The notes: generated from the sequence alone by a model not told the origin. Positions 25,060 to 36,167 are shown, counted from the stretch's first letter. The stretch is 64,000 nt of DNA from Flavobacteriales bacterium UBA5040 (GCA_002415135.1 DIBY01000016.1:177524-241523), one strand, 5' to 3'. Numbers and translations: made by a program.

Positions 25060-26379
25060 ATGAAGAAATCAACTATTTTGTTAGGAATTGCTTCTTCTCT
25101 ATTTTTATCAAACCTACTGAGAGCGCAAGAAATCCCATCTAACGAAGATCTTCTAAAAAGAATTGAAGCTTTGGAAGCCGAAAAAAACAAACCCAAAGAA
25201 TGGGACGCTTCCTTATATGGCTGGGTTCGAACCGAATATAATTTCGATAGCAGACAATCTGCTTACTCCCGTGAAATGCATCTCAACCTTTATCCACTTG
25301 ATGAGAAATTAGACGCCAACGGAAAAGACATTAATGCCGCGGGTGGAAGCAACTTTTTAGCAATTACCTCCAGGGTTGGAATTCGATTTAAAGGTCCAGA
25401 CGTTTGGGGAGCAAAAGCCAGCGGAAATATCGAAGCCGATTTCTTTGGAAATACAGAACTCAATAAAACCTCAGCAGGAAGTGGAAGTACAGGATTAATG
25501 AGACTTCGCCATGCGACCGCTACTTTAGCCTGGCCCAAAACTGCCGTTACTTTTGGACAAACTTGGTATCCATCAGTTGTTCCTGATGTTTTCCCAGGAG
25601 TTGCTAACTTTAATAGTGGAATTATTTTCAATCCATTTGGTTGGGCAGGTCAAGTTAAAGTTGCTCAGAAACTGACTCCAGAATTAACTTTAACTCTTGT
25701 CGCTTATAAAGATCGGGAATTCCAAACTGCAAATGCAATAGGTGCTTCTGTGAACAGTGCGACATTCAATTCTTCTATTCCAACTTTCCACGGACAATTA
25801 CAATACAAAACAAAAACAATAACTGCAGGTGCTGGTGCAGAATATCAATCTCTGAAACCTGTTATCGAATCAGGAGGATTAGTTTCAGATGAAACGGTAA
25901 ATTCTGATATGTACTTCGGTTATTTTAAATATGCCAACGACAAAATCATCACCAAATTATATGGAATTACAGGTGGAAATCTTCACCATTTGGTAATGCT
26001 TGGGGGATTCGCCGGATATATAGAGCCGAATGGACAGGAATCGTACAAACCAACCAAGACTTCTGCTTTTTGGATAGATGTTGCAAGTGCAAATCCGAAA
26101 GTTGCTCCCGGAGTTTTCTTTGGATACACCAAAAATTCAGGTGTTGATGCAGGCTACAAAAACCTTTACATCCGTGGTGCTTCTGGTGCGAGAGTTTTAG
26201 AAGATGTTTGGCGTGCTTCCGCAAGGGTTGATTTTAAACAAAATAAATTCAACATTTCTCCGGAAATCGAATATACCGCAGCAAAATGGGGTGATTTAAA
26301 TACTGAAGGAAAAGCTGAAAATAACCTGAAAGACGTAGGAAATTTCCGAGCGATGGTGAGGGTGATGTATTCATTTTAA
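25060..26379 (+). CDS. Outer-membrane porin (DcaP-like, coiled-coil N-terminus)
   Basis: 439 residues. A signal peptide (MKKSTILLGIASSLFLSNLL RAQ) is followed by a short coiled coil (NEDLLKRIEALEAEKNK) and a long beta-barrel with alternating aromatic strands such as WDASLYGWVRTEYNF, VGIRFKGPDVWGAKASGNIE and TAVTFGQTWYPS, ending in an aromatic C-terminal strand (RAMVRVMYSF) typical of barrel sorting signals. This layout resembles DcaP-type trimeric porins that admit carboxylates. It is the first gene of the carboxylate locus, 45 bases before the MFS transporter. Confidence 0.75.
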   Translation: MKKSTILLGIASSLFLSNLLRAQEIPSNEDLLKRIEALEAEKNKPKEWDASLYGWVRTEYNFDSRQSAYSREMHLNLYPLDEKLDANGKDINAAGGSNFLAITSRVGIRFKGPDVWGAKASGNIEADFFGNTELNKTSAGSGSTGLMRLRHATATLAWPKTAVTFGQTWYPSVVPDVFPGVANFNSGIIFNPFGWAGQVKVAQKLTPELTLTLVAYKDREFQTANAIGASVNSATFNSSIPTFHGQLQYKTKTITAGAGAEYQSLKPVIESGGLVSDETVNSDMYFGYFKYANDKIITKLYGITGGNLHHLVMLGGFAGYIEPNGQESYKPTKTSAFWIDVASANPKVAPGVFFGYTKNSGVDAGYKNLYIRGASGARVLEDVWRASARVDFKQNKFNISPEIEYTAAKWGDLNTEGKAENNLKDVGNFRAMVRVMYSF

Positions 26380-26424
26380 TTAAAGATTTTCTTATCAATT
26401 TTAAAAAACAAAAACAAATAAATT

Positions 26425-28059
26425 ATGGCCAAAAAATTTAACACGCAAGAAGAGCATGATGCTTACGTTGCGGAGAGAAAGAAAAACAAAACCATTTGGG
26501 GCGTCATCATGGCTTCCTCACTCGGAACACTGATTGAGTGGTATGACTTCTACATTTTCGGAAGTTTAGCCGTGGTTTTAGCCACCAAATTTTTCCCGGC
26601 AGATAACCCAACTGCCGCCTTCTTATCTACGCTGGCGACTTTTGCTGCCGGATTTGTAGTAAGGCCTTTCGGAGCATTATTCTTCGGAAGATTGGGAGAT
26701 ATCATCGGTAGAAAGTACACCTTCTTAGTGACGCTTCTGATCATGGGATTCTCAACGTTCTTAATCGGTTGTGTACCAGAATATGAAACGATCGGCTACG
26801 CTGCACCGGTTTTGGTTTTAATCTTAAGATTATTACAAGGTTTGGCGTTAGGTGGAGAATACGGAGGCGCCGCAACTTATGTCGCCGAATACTCCCAACC
26901 TCACCGACGAGGATACTGGACTTCCTGGATTCAAACCACTGCCACTTCAGGTTTATTTATTTCACTGATCGTAATTCTGGTAACGAAAACTTCACTTTCG
27001 CCAGAAGAGTTTGACAGTTGGGGTTGGAGAATTCCGTTCTGGATCTCCATCTTAATGGTGGGAGTTTCTTACATCATTCGAAGAAATATGGCAGAATCAC
27101 CTTTGTTTGCCAAGGCGAAAAAAGAAGGAAAAACTTCTAAAAATCCTTTGAAAGAAAGTTTCGGAAACAAATTCAATTTCAAATTCGTTTTGCTTGCTTT
27201 ATTTGGAGCCGTAATGGGACAAGGGGTGATCTGGTACACGGGTCAATTCTACTCCATGAGTTTTATGCAGAAAGTAATGAATATTGAATCTGCACAAGTG
27301 GATACGATGATGGCTTTGGCACTTTTCGTTGCTACTCCATTATTCGTGCTTTTCGGTTGGTTATCTGATAAAATCGGTCGTAAACCAATTATGATGATCG
27401 GGATGTTATTAGCGATCATTGCTTACCGACCAATCTATAAAGCAATGTATAACTCAGTTCAAATTGAAAGTAAAGTAATCGCTAAAAATGGGGTAACCGA
27501 AAAAAGAACCGTAAAAGTTCACGCAAAAATCCCTACAGACAGTTTGATCACTTTCCATAAAGAAACTGTATTTACAGATGGAACTTTCATGAAAAGAGAC
27601 AGTATCGTACATTGGGCAGCAGCTGGAGTGTCGATGGTTAACGGAAAACCTGAAGAACCGCTCATCAAAGAAGCGATTACGGTAAATCCTGATACCAGAT
27701 GGTTACTCATTGTTCTCGTATTTATACAAGTTGTTTTTGTAACCATGGTTTACGGACCAATTGCAGCCTTCCTGGTAGAAATGTTCCCACTGAAAATTCG
27801 CTACACCTCGATGTCATTGCCTTACCACATTGGTAATGGAGTATTTGGAGGATTGCTTCCTGCAGTTGCAACTTATCTCGTGGTCTCCGGAAAAAGTGCC
27901 GGACATTCCGAATGGTATCTCGAAGGATTATGGTATCCGATCGTGGTTGCCGGAGTTTGTTTGGTCATCGGAACCCTTTATTTAAAAACAAAAAATAAAA
28001 GTTTAGAAGAGGATGAATTAGTAGAAGACGAAATACCGGTTGAAAATCCAGTAGTTTAA
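26425..28059 (+). CDS. MFS transporter, metabolite:H+ symporter (MHS) family, with a large inserted loop
   Basis: 544 residues with 12 predicted membrane helices. The MHS signature is clear: MASSLGTLIEWYDFYIFGSL, RPFGALFFGRLGDIIGRKYT, and LRLLQGLALGGEYGGAATYV. This matches ProP/KgtP/ShiA-type proton symporters for organic acids or betaine. Between the helix ending near residue 337 and the one starting near 421 there is a polar insert of about 80 residues (VQIESKVIAKNGVTEKRTV to MVNGKPEEPLIKEAI), making the protein longer than E. coli relatives of about 430-500. Context with porin and acyl-CoA synthetases suggests a short-chain carboxylate substrate. Confidence 0.85.
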   Translation: MAKKFNTQEEHDAYVAERKKNKTIWGVIMASSLGTLIEWYDFYIFGSLAVVLATKFFPADNPTAAFLSTLATFAAGFVVRPFGALFFGRLGDIIGRKYTFLVTLLIMGFSTFLIGCVPEYETIGYAAPVLVLILRLLQGLALGGEYGGAATYVAEYSQPHRRGYWTSWIQTTATSGLFISLIVILVTKTSLSPEEFDSWGWRIPFWISILMVGVSYIIRRNMAESPLFAKAKKEGKTSKNPLKESFGNKFNFKFVLLALFGAVMGQGVIWYTGQFYSMSFMQKVMNIESAQVDTMMALALFVATPLFVLFGWLSDKIGRKPIMMIGMLLAIIAYRPIYKAMYNSVQIESKVIAKNGVTEKRTVKVHAKIPTDSLITFHKETVFTDGTFMKRDSIVHWAAAGVSMVNGKPEEPLIKEAITVNPDTRWLLIVLVFIQVVFVTMVYGPIAAFLVEMFPLKIRYTSMSLPYHIGNGVFGGLLPAVATYLVVSGKSAGHSEWYLEGLWYPIVVAGVCLVIGTLYLKTKNKSLEEDELVEDEIPVENPVV

Positions 28060-28104
28060 AACGCATCATCTTTCAAATTTTCAGTAACTTTAAAAAACAA
28101 AAAA

Positions 28105-28332
28105 ATGGATCAAGTAAAAAAAATATTAGGAATTGTCTGGATGCTTTTAGCACTGGTAGTCGCCTACTACGGTTTAACAGTTTTCGGTATCCCTAAAATA
28201 ATGTCCGATAAACAGGAAGATCATGTTTTCGGCTGGATCATCCTCACCGTATTGATGCCGATCATCGTGGGTGGATTAGGAATTTTCGGTTGGTATTCTT
28301 TTACAGGAGAATATTCCGACGATAAAGCATAG
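28105..28332 (+). CDS. Small two-helix membrane protein linked to the MFS transporter (DUF6814-like by recollection)
   Basis: 75 residues with two hydrophobic helices (about 8-27, LGIVWMLLALVVAYYGLTVF, and about 43-63, WIILTVLMPIIVGGLGIFGW) and short polar ends. It lies 45 bases after the MFS gene and before a strong terminator, so it belongs to that operon. Small proteins of this type follow MHS transporters in other Bacteroidota as I recall. It may assist or regulate the transporter; no activity is known. Confidence 0.65.
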   Translation: MDQVKKILGIVWMLLALVVAYYGLTVFGIPKIMSDKQEDHVFGWIILTVLMPIIVGGLGIFGWYSFTGEYSDDKA

Positions 28333-28354
28333 TAAAATTTAAAATTAGGAAACT

Positions 28355-28376
28355 AACGGGAAATTCGTTTCCCGTT
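28355..28376 (+). terminator. Intrinsic terminator ending the porin-MFS operon
   Basis: 9-bp perfect stem (AACGGGAAA / TTTCCCGTT) with a TTCG loop, followed by a T-rich run. Confidence 0.85.
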
Positions 28377-28483
28377 GTTTTCTTTTAATCATCAAAATGA
28401 AATCGGCAATTACAAATTTCTAAAAAATTCAAAATGGCGATTAGACGATTCCATATGACTTTTAAAATTAGTAGAAACTACAT

Positions 28484-28678
28484 ATGAAAAAGCGACATCA
28501 ACAAAAACTGGTAATTTTAAGTATCGCATTGTTTATTTTATTCAATGCGCCGGTTTTGCTTTTGTTCAACAGTTCACAGAAATTAATTGGCTTGCCGCTC
28601 ATTTACGTCTATATCTTTCTAGTTTGGGGAGCCTCGTGTATCACTTCGTTTATTATCTTTAAAAAATTCCATGAATAG
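28484..28678 (+). CDS. Small two-helix membrane protein preceding the symporter-kinase
   Basis: 64 residues with two membrane helices (about 9-28, LVILSIALFILFNAPVLLLF, and about 37-58, LPLIYVYIFLVWGASCITSF). It overlaps the kinase gene by 8 bases, so translation is coupled. Small partners of this shape precede sodium/solute symporters in other bacteria; it may be a subunit of the symporter half of the next protein. The function is inferred only from position. Confidence 0.7.
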   Translation: MKKRHQQKLVILSIALFILFNAPVLLLFNSSQKLIGLPLIYVYIFLVWGASCITSFIIFKKFHE

Positions 28679-31385
28679 TTATTTGCTTTTTGCACTGGTT
28701 ATACTCTATCTGGGTCTTTTATTTTTCATTGCGTATTTCGCAGAGAAAAGAAGAAGCAGCTTTTGGGTGAACAATCCGTACGTTTATGCACTGTCACTGG
28801 CTGTTTATTGTTCAGCTTGGACTTATTATGGAAGCATCGGTGTAGCGGCAAATCAGGGCTTGGAATATATGGCGATCTACATCGGTCCCATCATTATTAT
28901 TCCGTCCTGGATCTTTATCAATTCTAAAATCATCCGAATTTCCCGCGTCAACAAGATCAGTAGTATCGCAGATTTTATTTCTTTGAGATATGGAAACAGT
29001 CGTTCGTTAAGTGCGATCATTGCGTTGGTTTGTATGTTTGCGATCATTCCTTATATCGGTTTGCAGATCAAAGCGATTTCAGAAACCTTCCATTTAATTA
29101 CAGAAACGGATCAAACTTCGAGTATGTTTTTTGATTCAGCAACTTATGTCGTCTTGATAATTGCCTTATTTTCATCGTATTACGGAACCAAATATGTAGA
29201 TGCTTCAGAAAAAAGATTAGGAATTATTTCTGCCATAGCAGTTGAAAGTTTTTTGAAATTAATTTTCTTCATCATCCTGGGAATATTCGTGGTTTATGGT
29301 GTATTTAATGGTTTCGAGGATATTTACAAACAGGCTGAAAAACTACCAGACTTCGCAGCTAAAAATTCTTTCAACGGTTTAGAAGGTGGTTTCAATTGGT
29401 TCTTACTTTCAATGCTTTCAATGTCTGCAATTTTCCTTTTACCAAGACAATTTCACACAGCGATCATTGAAAATAGAAAAGAAAAACACATCAGAACGGC
29501 GATTTGGCTTTTTCCACTTTACCTTTTAATTTTTAATTTTTTCGTGTTCCCGATTGCTTGGGGCGGAAAGATCTTATTTTTTGGAGAAAACGTAAATCCA
29601 GAACTCTACTCTATTCTCATCCCTCAAAAATTTGGAAACACAATCATTTCAACAATGGTCTTTTTTGGAGGTTTGAGCGCCTGTATTTCAATGATTATTA
29701 TTTCAAGCATTTCACTCTCGATTATGCTTTCAAATAATATTATCATTCCTTACGGATGGTTGGATAAATTCAAATTTAGTTCAGAAACTGATAACACCAA
29801 AAACATCGTTAACATTAGAAAAATTAGTATTTTCTTATTGATTTTAATCAGTTTTATTTTTTATAAATACTACATATTAGGTAAAAGTTTATTCAGTATT
29901 GGCTTGGTTTCTTTCGTCCTGATCGCTCAATTGGCTCCTTCTTTTTTCGGCGCAATATTCTGGCGACGCGGAACTTATCTAGGATCCATGACCGGAATTA
30001 TTGTCGGAGTTGTTATTTGTTATTTAGGATTGATACTGCCAAGTTTTTCTGAAAATTATCACCAAAGTAATTTCTTCAATCACGTCTTTTTTAGTTTTTT
30101 TAATATTCCCTATTTATCACCTATTCCGCAAATTTTCTTCTGGAGTGTTTTGGTTAATGGACTTTTATTCACCATCATTTCTGCAAATAAAGTTTCAGAT
30201 TATCGGGAAAGGAATTATGCTGAAATTTATGTCGATATCAATGATTACATTCAAAATCATGAGAACGCTTATATCTGGAAAGGAACGGCAAACGTTTCCG
30301 ATATTCAAAAGATCTTAGTGAAATTTCTTGGGGAGAAAAAGACTGAACAAGCCCTGAAAATTTTTAATTTGAAATATAAAATCACTGATGATAGCGACAC
30401 CGCAGATTTTCGCTTTATTAAGTTCTCAGAAAATCTCTTGAGTGGAAGAATCGGTACGGCTTCTGCAAAAATTTTAATTGAAGGTGTAACCAAGGAAGAT
30501 AAAATTTCACTTCCCGAAGTATTAAAAATTTTGGAAGAATCAAGGGAAACCATTTCCATAAACAAACAGTTGAGTGAACAATCTTCACAGTTATTAAAAC
30601 TATCTGATGATCTTCAAAATGCGAATAAAAATCTAATTGTGAAAGACAAGCAAAAAGATGATTTCCTGGATAGTGTTGCGCATGAACTTCGGACACCGCT
30701 TACTGCAATTCGTGCGACGAGTGAAATTCTTTTGGATGATGAAGAAATGCCAGCAGAATTAAAGAAAGATTTCCTGGAAAACATTATCTCAGAATCAGAT
30801 CGTCTCAGCGAAATTATTAATGATATTCTCTATTTGGATAAATTGGAAACCGGAAATATTCCTTTGAATATTCAGTCCTTCAATATTATTCAAACTTTTC
30901 ATAAATCGGTGAAACCTTTGCTACATCTTTTTGAACAAAGAAGTTTGCACCATTCTGAAGTTAATCTTTTAGAAAATGAAATTTTCGAATATGACGAACC
31001 GAGAATGATTCAGGTTTTTCAAAATATTTTAGGAAATGCTTTGAAATTCACCAATGAGCAAGGAATGATTCAGACGAAATTTCAGCAGCAGGAAAATGAA
31101 TTGAAAATTTCCGTCTTCAATACCGGAAAAACAATTCCGGAAGAAGATCTCGAATTCATCTTTGAAAAATTCTATCAGTCTAAAAATCAAAATTTACAAA
31201 AACCAACAGGAAGCGGATTAGGTTTAGCAATTTGTAAAAAAATAATGCTCGCGCATGGCGGCGACATTCTAGTAAAAAACAAAGAAATTGGGGTGACGTT
31301 TGAGATTTTCTTACCCATCCAATTAATAAAAAATGAATCTGTAGAAACTGAAAATACAGAACATGAAAAAGAAGAAATGATATGA
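28671..31385 (+). CDS. Solute:sodium symporter / histidine kinase fusion (CrbS/CbrA-like)
   Basis: 904 residues. Residues about 1-510 are a solute:sodium symporter with about 13 helices, including YALSLAVYCSAWTYYGSIG and FFGGLSACISMIIISSISLS. Residues about 520-630 are a STAC-like linker (AEIYVDINDYIQNHENAYIW). A HisKA domain has phospho-acceptor H671 in DSVAHELRTPL, and a HATPase domain has the N box NILGNALKFTNE and G boxes (GSGLGLAICKKIMLAHGG). In Vibrio/Pseudomonas, CrbS-type proteins control acetyl-CoA synthetase. Its receiver partner overlaps its 3' end by 4 bases, and acyl-CoA synthetases follow. Confidence 0.92.
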   Translation: MNSYLLFALVILYLGLLFFIAYFAEKRRSSFWVNNPYVYALSLAVYCSAWTYYGSIGVAANQGLEYMAIYIGPIIIIPSWIFINSKIIRISRVNKISSIADFISLRYGNSRSLSAIIALVCMFAIIPYIGLQIKAISETFHLITETDQTSSMFFDSATYVVLIIALFSSYYGTKYVDASEKRLGIISAIAVESFLKLIFFIILGIFVVYGVFNGFEDIYKQAEKLPDFAAKNSFNGLEGGFNWFLLSMLSMSAIFLLPRQFHTAIIENRKEKHIRTAIWLFPLYLLIFNFFVFPIAWGGKILFFGENVNPELYSILIPQKFGNTIISTMVFFGGLSACISMIIISSISLSIMLSNNIIIPYGWLDKFKFSSETDNTKNIVNIRKISIFLLILISFIFYKYYILGKSLFSIGLVSFVLIAQLAPSFFGAIFWRRGTYLGSMTGIIVGVVICYLGLILPSFSENYHQSNFFNHVFFSFFNIPYLSPIPQIFFWSVLVNGLLFTIISANKVSDYRERNYAEIYVDINDYIQNHENAYIWKGTANVSDIQKILVKFLGEKKTEQALKIFNLKYKITDDSDTADFRFIKFSENLLSGRIGTASAKILIEGVTKEDKISLPEVLKILEESRETISINKQLSEQSSQLLKLSDDLQNANKNLIVKDKQKDDFLDSVAHELRTPLTAIRATSEILLDDEEMPAELKKDFLENIISESDRLSEIINDILYLDKLETGNIPLNIQSFNIIQTFHKSVKPLLHLFEQRSLHHSEVNLLENEIFEYDEPRMIQVFQNILGNALKFTNEQGMIQTKFQQQENELKISVFNTGKTIPEEDLEFIFEKFYQSKNQNLQKPTGSGLGLAICKKIMLAHGGDILVKNKEIGVTFEIFLPIQLIKNESVETENTEHEKEEMI

Positions 31386-31744
31386 AAAAGATACTAATCG
31401 CAGACGACGAACATAAAATAATCATGACCCTGGAATATGCTTTTCGAAAAGCAGGTTATGAAGTATTTATCGCCAGAGACGGTTCCGAAGTTTTGGAATT
31501 GTTGAAAACCGAAATCCCGGATATGATCCTGCTGGATATCATGATGCCCAAAGTTGATGGATTTACGACGCTACAGGAAATTAAAAGTCAGGATAATTTA
31601 AAAGATATCAAAGTAATTTTCCTGAGTGCAAAAAACAATCCTGCTGATATTGAAAAAGGATTAAAAATGGGTGCAGACGATTATATCACCAAACCCTACT
31701 CGATTAAAAAACTCACGGAAAGAGTTGAAGAACTTTTAAAATAG
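31382..31744 (+). CDS. Receiver-only response regulator
   Basis: 120 residues, a single CheY-like receiver: acidic pair DDE (residues 8-10), phospho-acceptor D52 in MILLDIMMPKVDGF, S/T in IFLSAKNNPAD, and the lysine in DDYITKPYSIKKL. There is no DNA-binding or enzymatic output domain before the stop. Phosphorylation by the overlapping kinase gene is expected. CrbR, the equivalent partner in Vibrio, has an HTH output; here the output must come from another protein. Confidence 0.93.
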   Translation: MKKILIADDEHKIIMTLEYAFRKAGYEVFIARDGSEVLELLKTEIPDMILLDIMMPKVDGFTTLQEIKSQDNLKDIKVIFLSAKNNPADIEKGLKMGADDYITKPYSIKKLTERVEELLK

Positions 31745-31833
31745 TTGATAGTTGAAAATTAACAATAGATTTTAGATTCAAGAAATAATCTTCGAACTCA
31801 AACCTTGAACCTTGGACAAAAAAAATAGAAATC

Positions 31834-33738
<1,905 letters not shown>

Positions 33739-33775
33739 ATTGTTGTGTCATTTTGCATAAAATATTTTAACGCAA

Positions 33776-33793
33776 TCCCGATAGCTATCGGGA
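33776..33793. repeat. Perfect 18-base palindrome
   Basis: TCCCGATAGCTATCGGGA is self-complementary over its full length. Palindromes of this sequence are dispersed in Bacteroidota intergenic DNA as I recall. It lies 37 bases after the PrpE-like stop. Confidence 0.8.
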
Positions 33794-33832
33794 CGCAAAG
33801 AAATAATTAATAATGCTGCAGAAAATTACGGA

Positions 33833-33858
33833 CGCAAACCTGCCTGTCGGCAGACAGG
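33833..33858 (+). repeat. 26-base repeat with CCTGTC/GACAGG hairpin, copy 1
   Basis: The stem CCTGTC-GGCA-GACAGG is preceded by CGCAAACCTG. An identical 26-base copy lies at 36142-36167, on the other side of acs. Confidence 0.85.
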
Positions 33859-33896
33859 GGCGTTTCACTCAGCAAAGTTTAAAAGTTATTAACTCA

Positions 33897-33939
33897 GCCA
33901 CGAAGTGGCATAATCAATAGCATAGGGTGAAGCCCTATG
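33897..33939 (+). repeat. Dual-hairpin intergenic repeat, copy 1
   Basis: Hairpin A is GCCAC-GAA-GTGGC (33897-33909). After the spacer ATAATCAATAG, hairpin B is CATAGGG-TGAAG-CCCTATG (33921-33939). The copy at 45506-45548 keeps both stems with compensated base changes. Confidence 0.85.
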
Positions 33940-33998
33940 AATCTGTGAATGAAAAAAATGAAATTATATTTAAACCAAAATTGGAATAAATAAAAACG

Positions 33999-34113
33999 GG
34001 TCGTAACTAGCCCTGATAGAAGCGGTTACCCCGGAACAAGCGTTGGCGAAAGCCTTGGAGTGAGGAGTATGAGCGGATAGCATCTCGTCTGAATGACGAG
34101 ACTGGCTCCTGAA
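33999..34113 (+). ncRNA. Candidate structured RNA element before acs (flavo-1-like by recollection)
   Basis: A GC-richer island starting near CGGGTCGTAACTAGCCCTGA. It contains a perfect 7-bp hairpin TCTCGTC-TGAAT-GACGAGA (34083-34101), GGC-GAAA-GCC inside (34045-34054 region), and GAGCGGATAGC, a motif I associate with a widespread Bacteroidota element, possibly Rfam flavo-1. It ends 30 bases before the acs ATG. It could be the 3' end of the upstream transcript, a 5' leader of acs, or a dispersed DNA repeat. Confidence 0.45.
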
Positions 34114-34143
34114 TAAAATTAGAAATAAAAAAAATAAAATATT

Positions 34144-36051
34144 ATGAAAAATTACGTGATAGACGATTTGCCGGACTATTTTAAACAGTACAAAAAATCG
34201 ATTAAAAACCCGAAGAAATTCTGGGATAAAGTGGCTGATGAGAATTTTGTGTGGTACCAACGCTGGTCGAAAGTGGTTTCTTACGATATGGAAAATGCGA
34301 AAATTGAGTGGTTTAAAAATGCCAAACTGAATATCACCAAAAACTGTATTGATCGGCATTTGAATGAACGTGGCGATAAAACGGCAATTATTTTTGAGCC
34401 GAATGATCCGAAAGAAGAGGCGCAACATATATCGTACAGAGAGCTGCGCGACCGGGTTTGCAAAATGGCAAATGTGCTGCGTGATTTAGGCGTAGAAAAA
34501 GGCGATCGGGTTTGTATTTATCTGCCGATGATTCCAGAATTGGCGGTTACCATGTTGGCTTGCGCGAGATTGGGTGCGATCCATTCTGTGATTTTTGCGG
34601 GATTTTCGGCGAATGCGGTAGAATCGAGAGTGAACGATTGTGGGGCGAAAATGATCATCTGTTCGGACGGAAGTTACAGAGGTACCAAATCGATCGATCT
34701 GAAAGGAATCATTGATGAAGCCGTTGAAAAATGTCCGACTGTTGAAAAAGTTTTGGTGGTGAAAAGAACCGGCGGCGAAGTGAAAATGAAAGAAGGACGA
34801 GATGTTTGGTTAGCGCCATTGTACGACAAAGCACCTGCTGATTTTATTTCGGTGATCATGGATGCGGAGGATCCGTTGTTTATTTTATATACTTCTGGTT
34901 CGACTGGAAAACCGAAAGGAATGCTTCATACGACGGCGGGTTTCATGGTTTTCACGGCTTATACTTTTAAGAATGTTTTCAATTATAAGGAGAACGATAT
35001 TTATTGGTGTACGGCGGATATCGGTTGGATCACTGGACATTCTTACATTTTATACGGACCGTTGGCGAATGGTGCGACGACCGTAATTTTCGAAGGAGTG
35101 CCGACTTATCCTGAACCAGATCGTTTCTGGGAAGTGATCGAAAAACATAAAGTCACTCAATTTTACACAGCTCCGACGGCGATTCGTGCCTTGGCAAAAG
35201 AATCTTACGAATGGGTTGAAAAACATGATTTATCGAGTTTACGAGTTATTGGGTCCGTTGGTGAACCGATCAATGATGAAGCATGGCATTGGTATAATGA
35301 TCATGTTGGTAAGAAAAAATGTCCGATTGTTGATACTTGGTGGCAAACAGAAACCGGTGGAATTATGATCTCGCCCTTACCATTTATCACGCCAACCAAG
35401 CCGACTTATGCGACTTTGCCTTTACCGGGAATTCAGCCCGTTTTGATGGATGACAAACGAAACGAAATTACGGGAAACCAAGTTGATGGAAATTTATGTA
35501 TTCGTTTTCCGTGGCCGGGAATTGCGCGTACCATTTGGGGCGATCATCAAAGATATAAAGAAACTTATTTCACCGCTTTTCCGGGAAAATATTTCACAGG
35601 AGATGGTGCTTTAAGAGACGAAGTTGGTTACTACAGAATCACCGGACGTGTCGATGATGTGATCATTGTTTCTGGACATAACCTCGGAACTGCACCAATT
35701 GAGGATAGTGTAAATCAGCATCCAGCCGTGGCGGAATCTGCAATTGTTGGTTATCCGCACGATGTGAAAGGAAGTGCTTTATATGGATTTGTAATGTTGA
35801 AAGACAGTGGTGAAGAACGTGATAAAGATAATTTGAGAAAAGAGATCAATGGTGTGATTTCCGATACCATTGGGCCGATTGCGAAACTGGATAAAATTCA
35901 GTTTGTTTCTGCCTTGCCAAAAACCCGTTCCGGTAAAATCATGCGTCGTATTTTGAGAAAAATTGCAGAAGGTGATTTTGCTAATTTCGGTGATACTTCT
36001 ACTTTGTTGAATCCGGAGATTGTGGAGGAGATTAAGAATGAGAAGATTTAG
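34144..36051 (+). CDS. acs: Acetyl-CoA synthetase
   Basis: 635 residues, full length for Acs. N-terminal FWDKVADENFVWYQRWSKVV, AMP-binding FILYTSGSTGKPKGMLHTTA, adenylation motif IVDTWWQTETGGIMISPLPF, hinge GRVDDVIIVSGHNLGTAPIE and acetylation-site lysine region LPKTRSGKIMRRILRK. It converts acetate, ATP and CoA to acetyl-CoA. It is a different subfamily from the PrpE-like gene upstream, not a tandem duplicate. The 405-base gap in front holds four repeat/structured elements and no clear -7 box. Confidence 0.95.
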   Translation: MKNYVIDDLPDYFKQYKKSIKNPKKFWDKVADENFVWYQRWSKVVSYDMENAKIEWFKNAKLNITKNCIDRHLNERGDKTAIIFEPNDPKEEAQHISYRELRDRVCKMANVLRDLGVEKGDRVCIYLPMIPELAVTMLACARLGAIHSVIFAGFSANAVESRVNDCGAKMIICSDGSYRGTKSIDLKGIIDEAVEKCPTVEKVLVVKRTGGEVKMKEGRDVWLAPLYDKAPADFISVIMDAEDPLFILYTSGSTGKPKGMLHTTAGFMVFTAYTFKNVFNYKENDIYWCTADIGWITGHSYILYGPLANGATTVIFEGVPTYPEPDRFWEVIEKHKVTQFYTAPTAIRALAKESYEWVEKHDLSSLRVIGSVGEPINDEAWHWYNDHVGKKKCPIVDTWWQTETGGIMISPLPFITPTKPTYATLPLPGIQPVLMDDKRNEITGNQVDGNLCIRFPWPGIARTIWGDHQRYKETYFTAFPGKYFTGDGALRDEVGYYRITGRVDDVIIVSGHNLGTAPIEDSVNQHPAVAESAIVGYPHDVKGSALYGFVMLKDSGEERDKDNLRKEINGVISDTIGPIAKLDKIQFVSALPKTRSGKIMRRILRKIAEGDFANFGDTSTLLNPEIVEEIKNEKI

Positions 36052-36106
36052 TATTGTGGGATGTTTGATGATGGATGTCTGAAAATCCCCCAATAGATTA
36101 TAATTA

Positions 36107-36134
36107 AACCTTGCGGAAACGTGAGGTTTTTTAT
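36107..36134 (+). terminator. Intrinsic terminator downstream of acs
   Basis: AACCTTGCG-GAAA-CGTGAGGTT stem (two G-T wobbles) with a GAAA loop and a T run after it. Confidence 0.75.
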
Positions 36135-36141
36135 TTATTAC

Positions 36142-36167
36142 CGCAAACCTGCCTGTCGGCAGACAGG
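36142..36167 (+). repeat. 26-base repeat with CCTGTC/GACAGG hairpin, copy 2
   Basis: Identical over 26 bases to 33833-33858, directly after the acs terminator. Confidence 0.85.
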
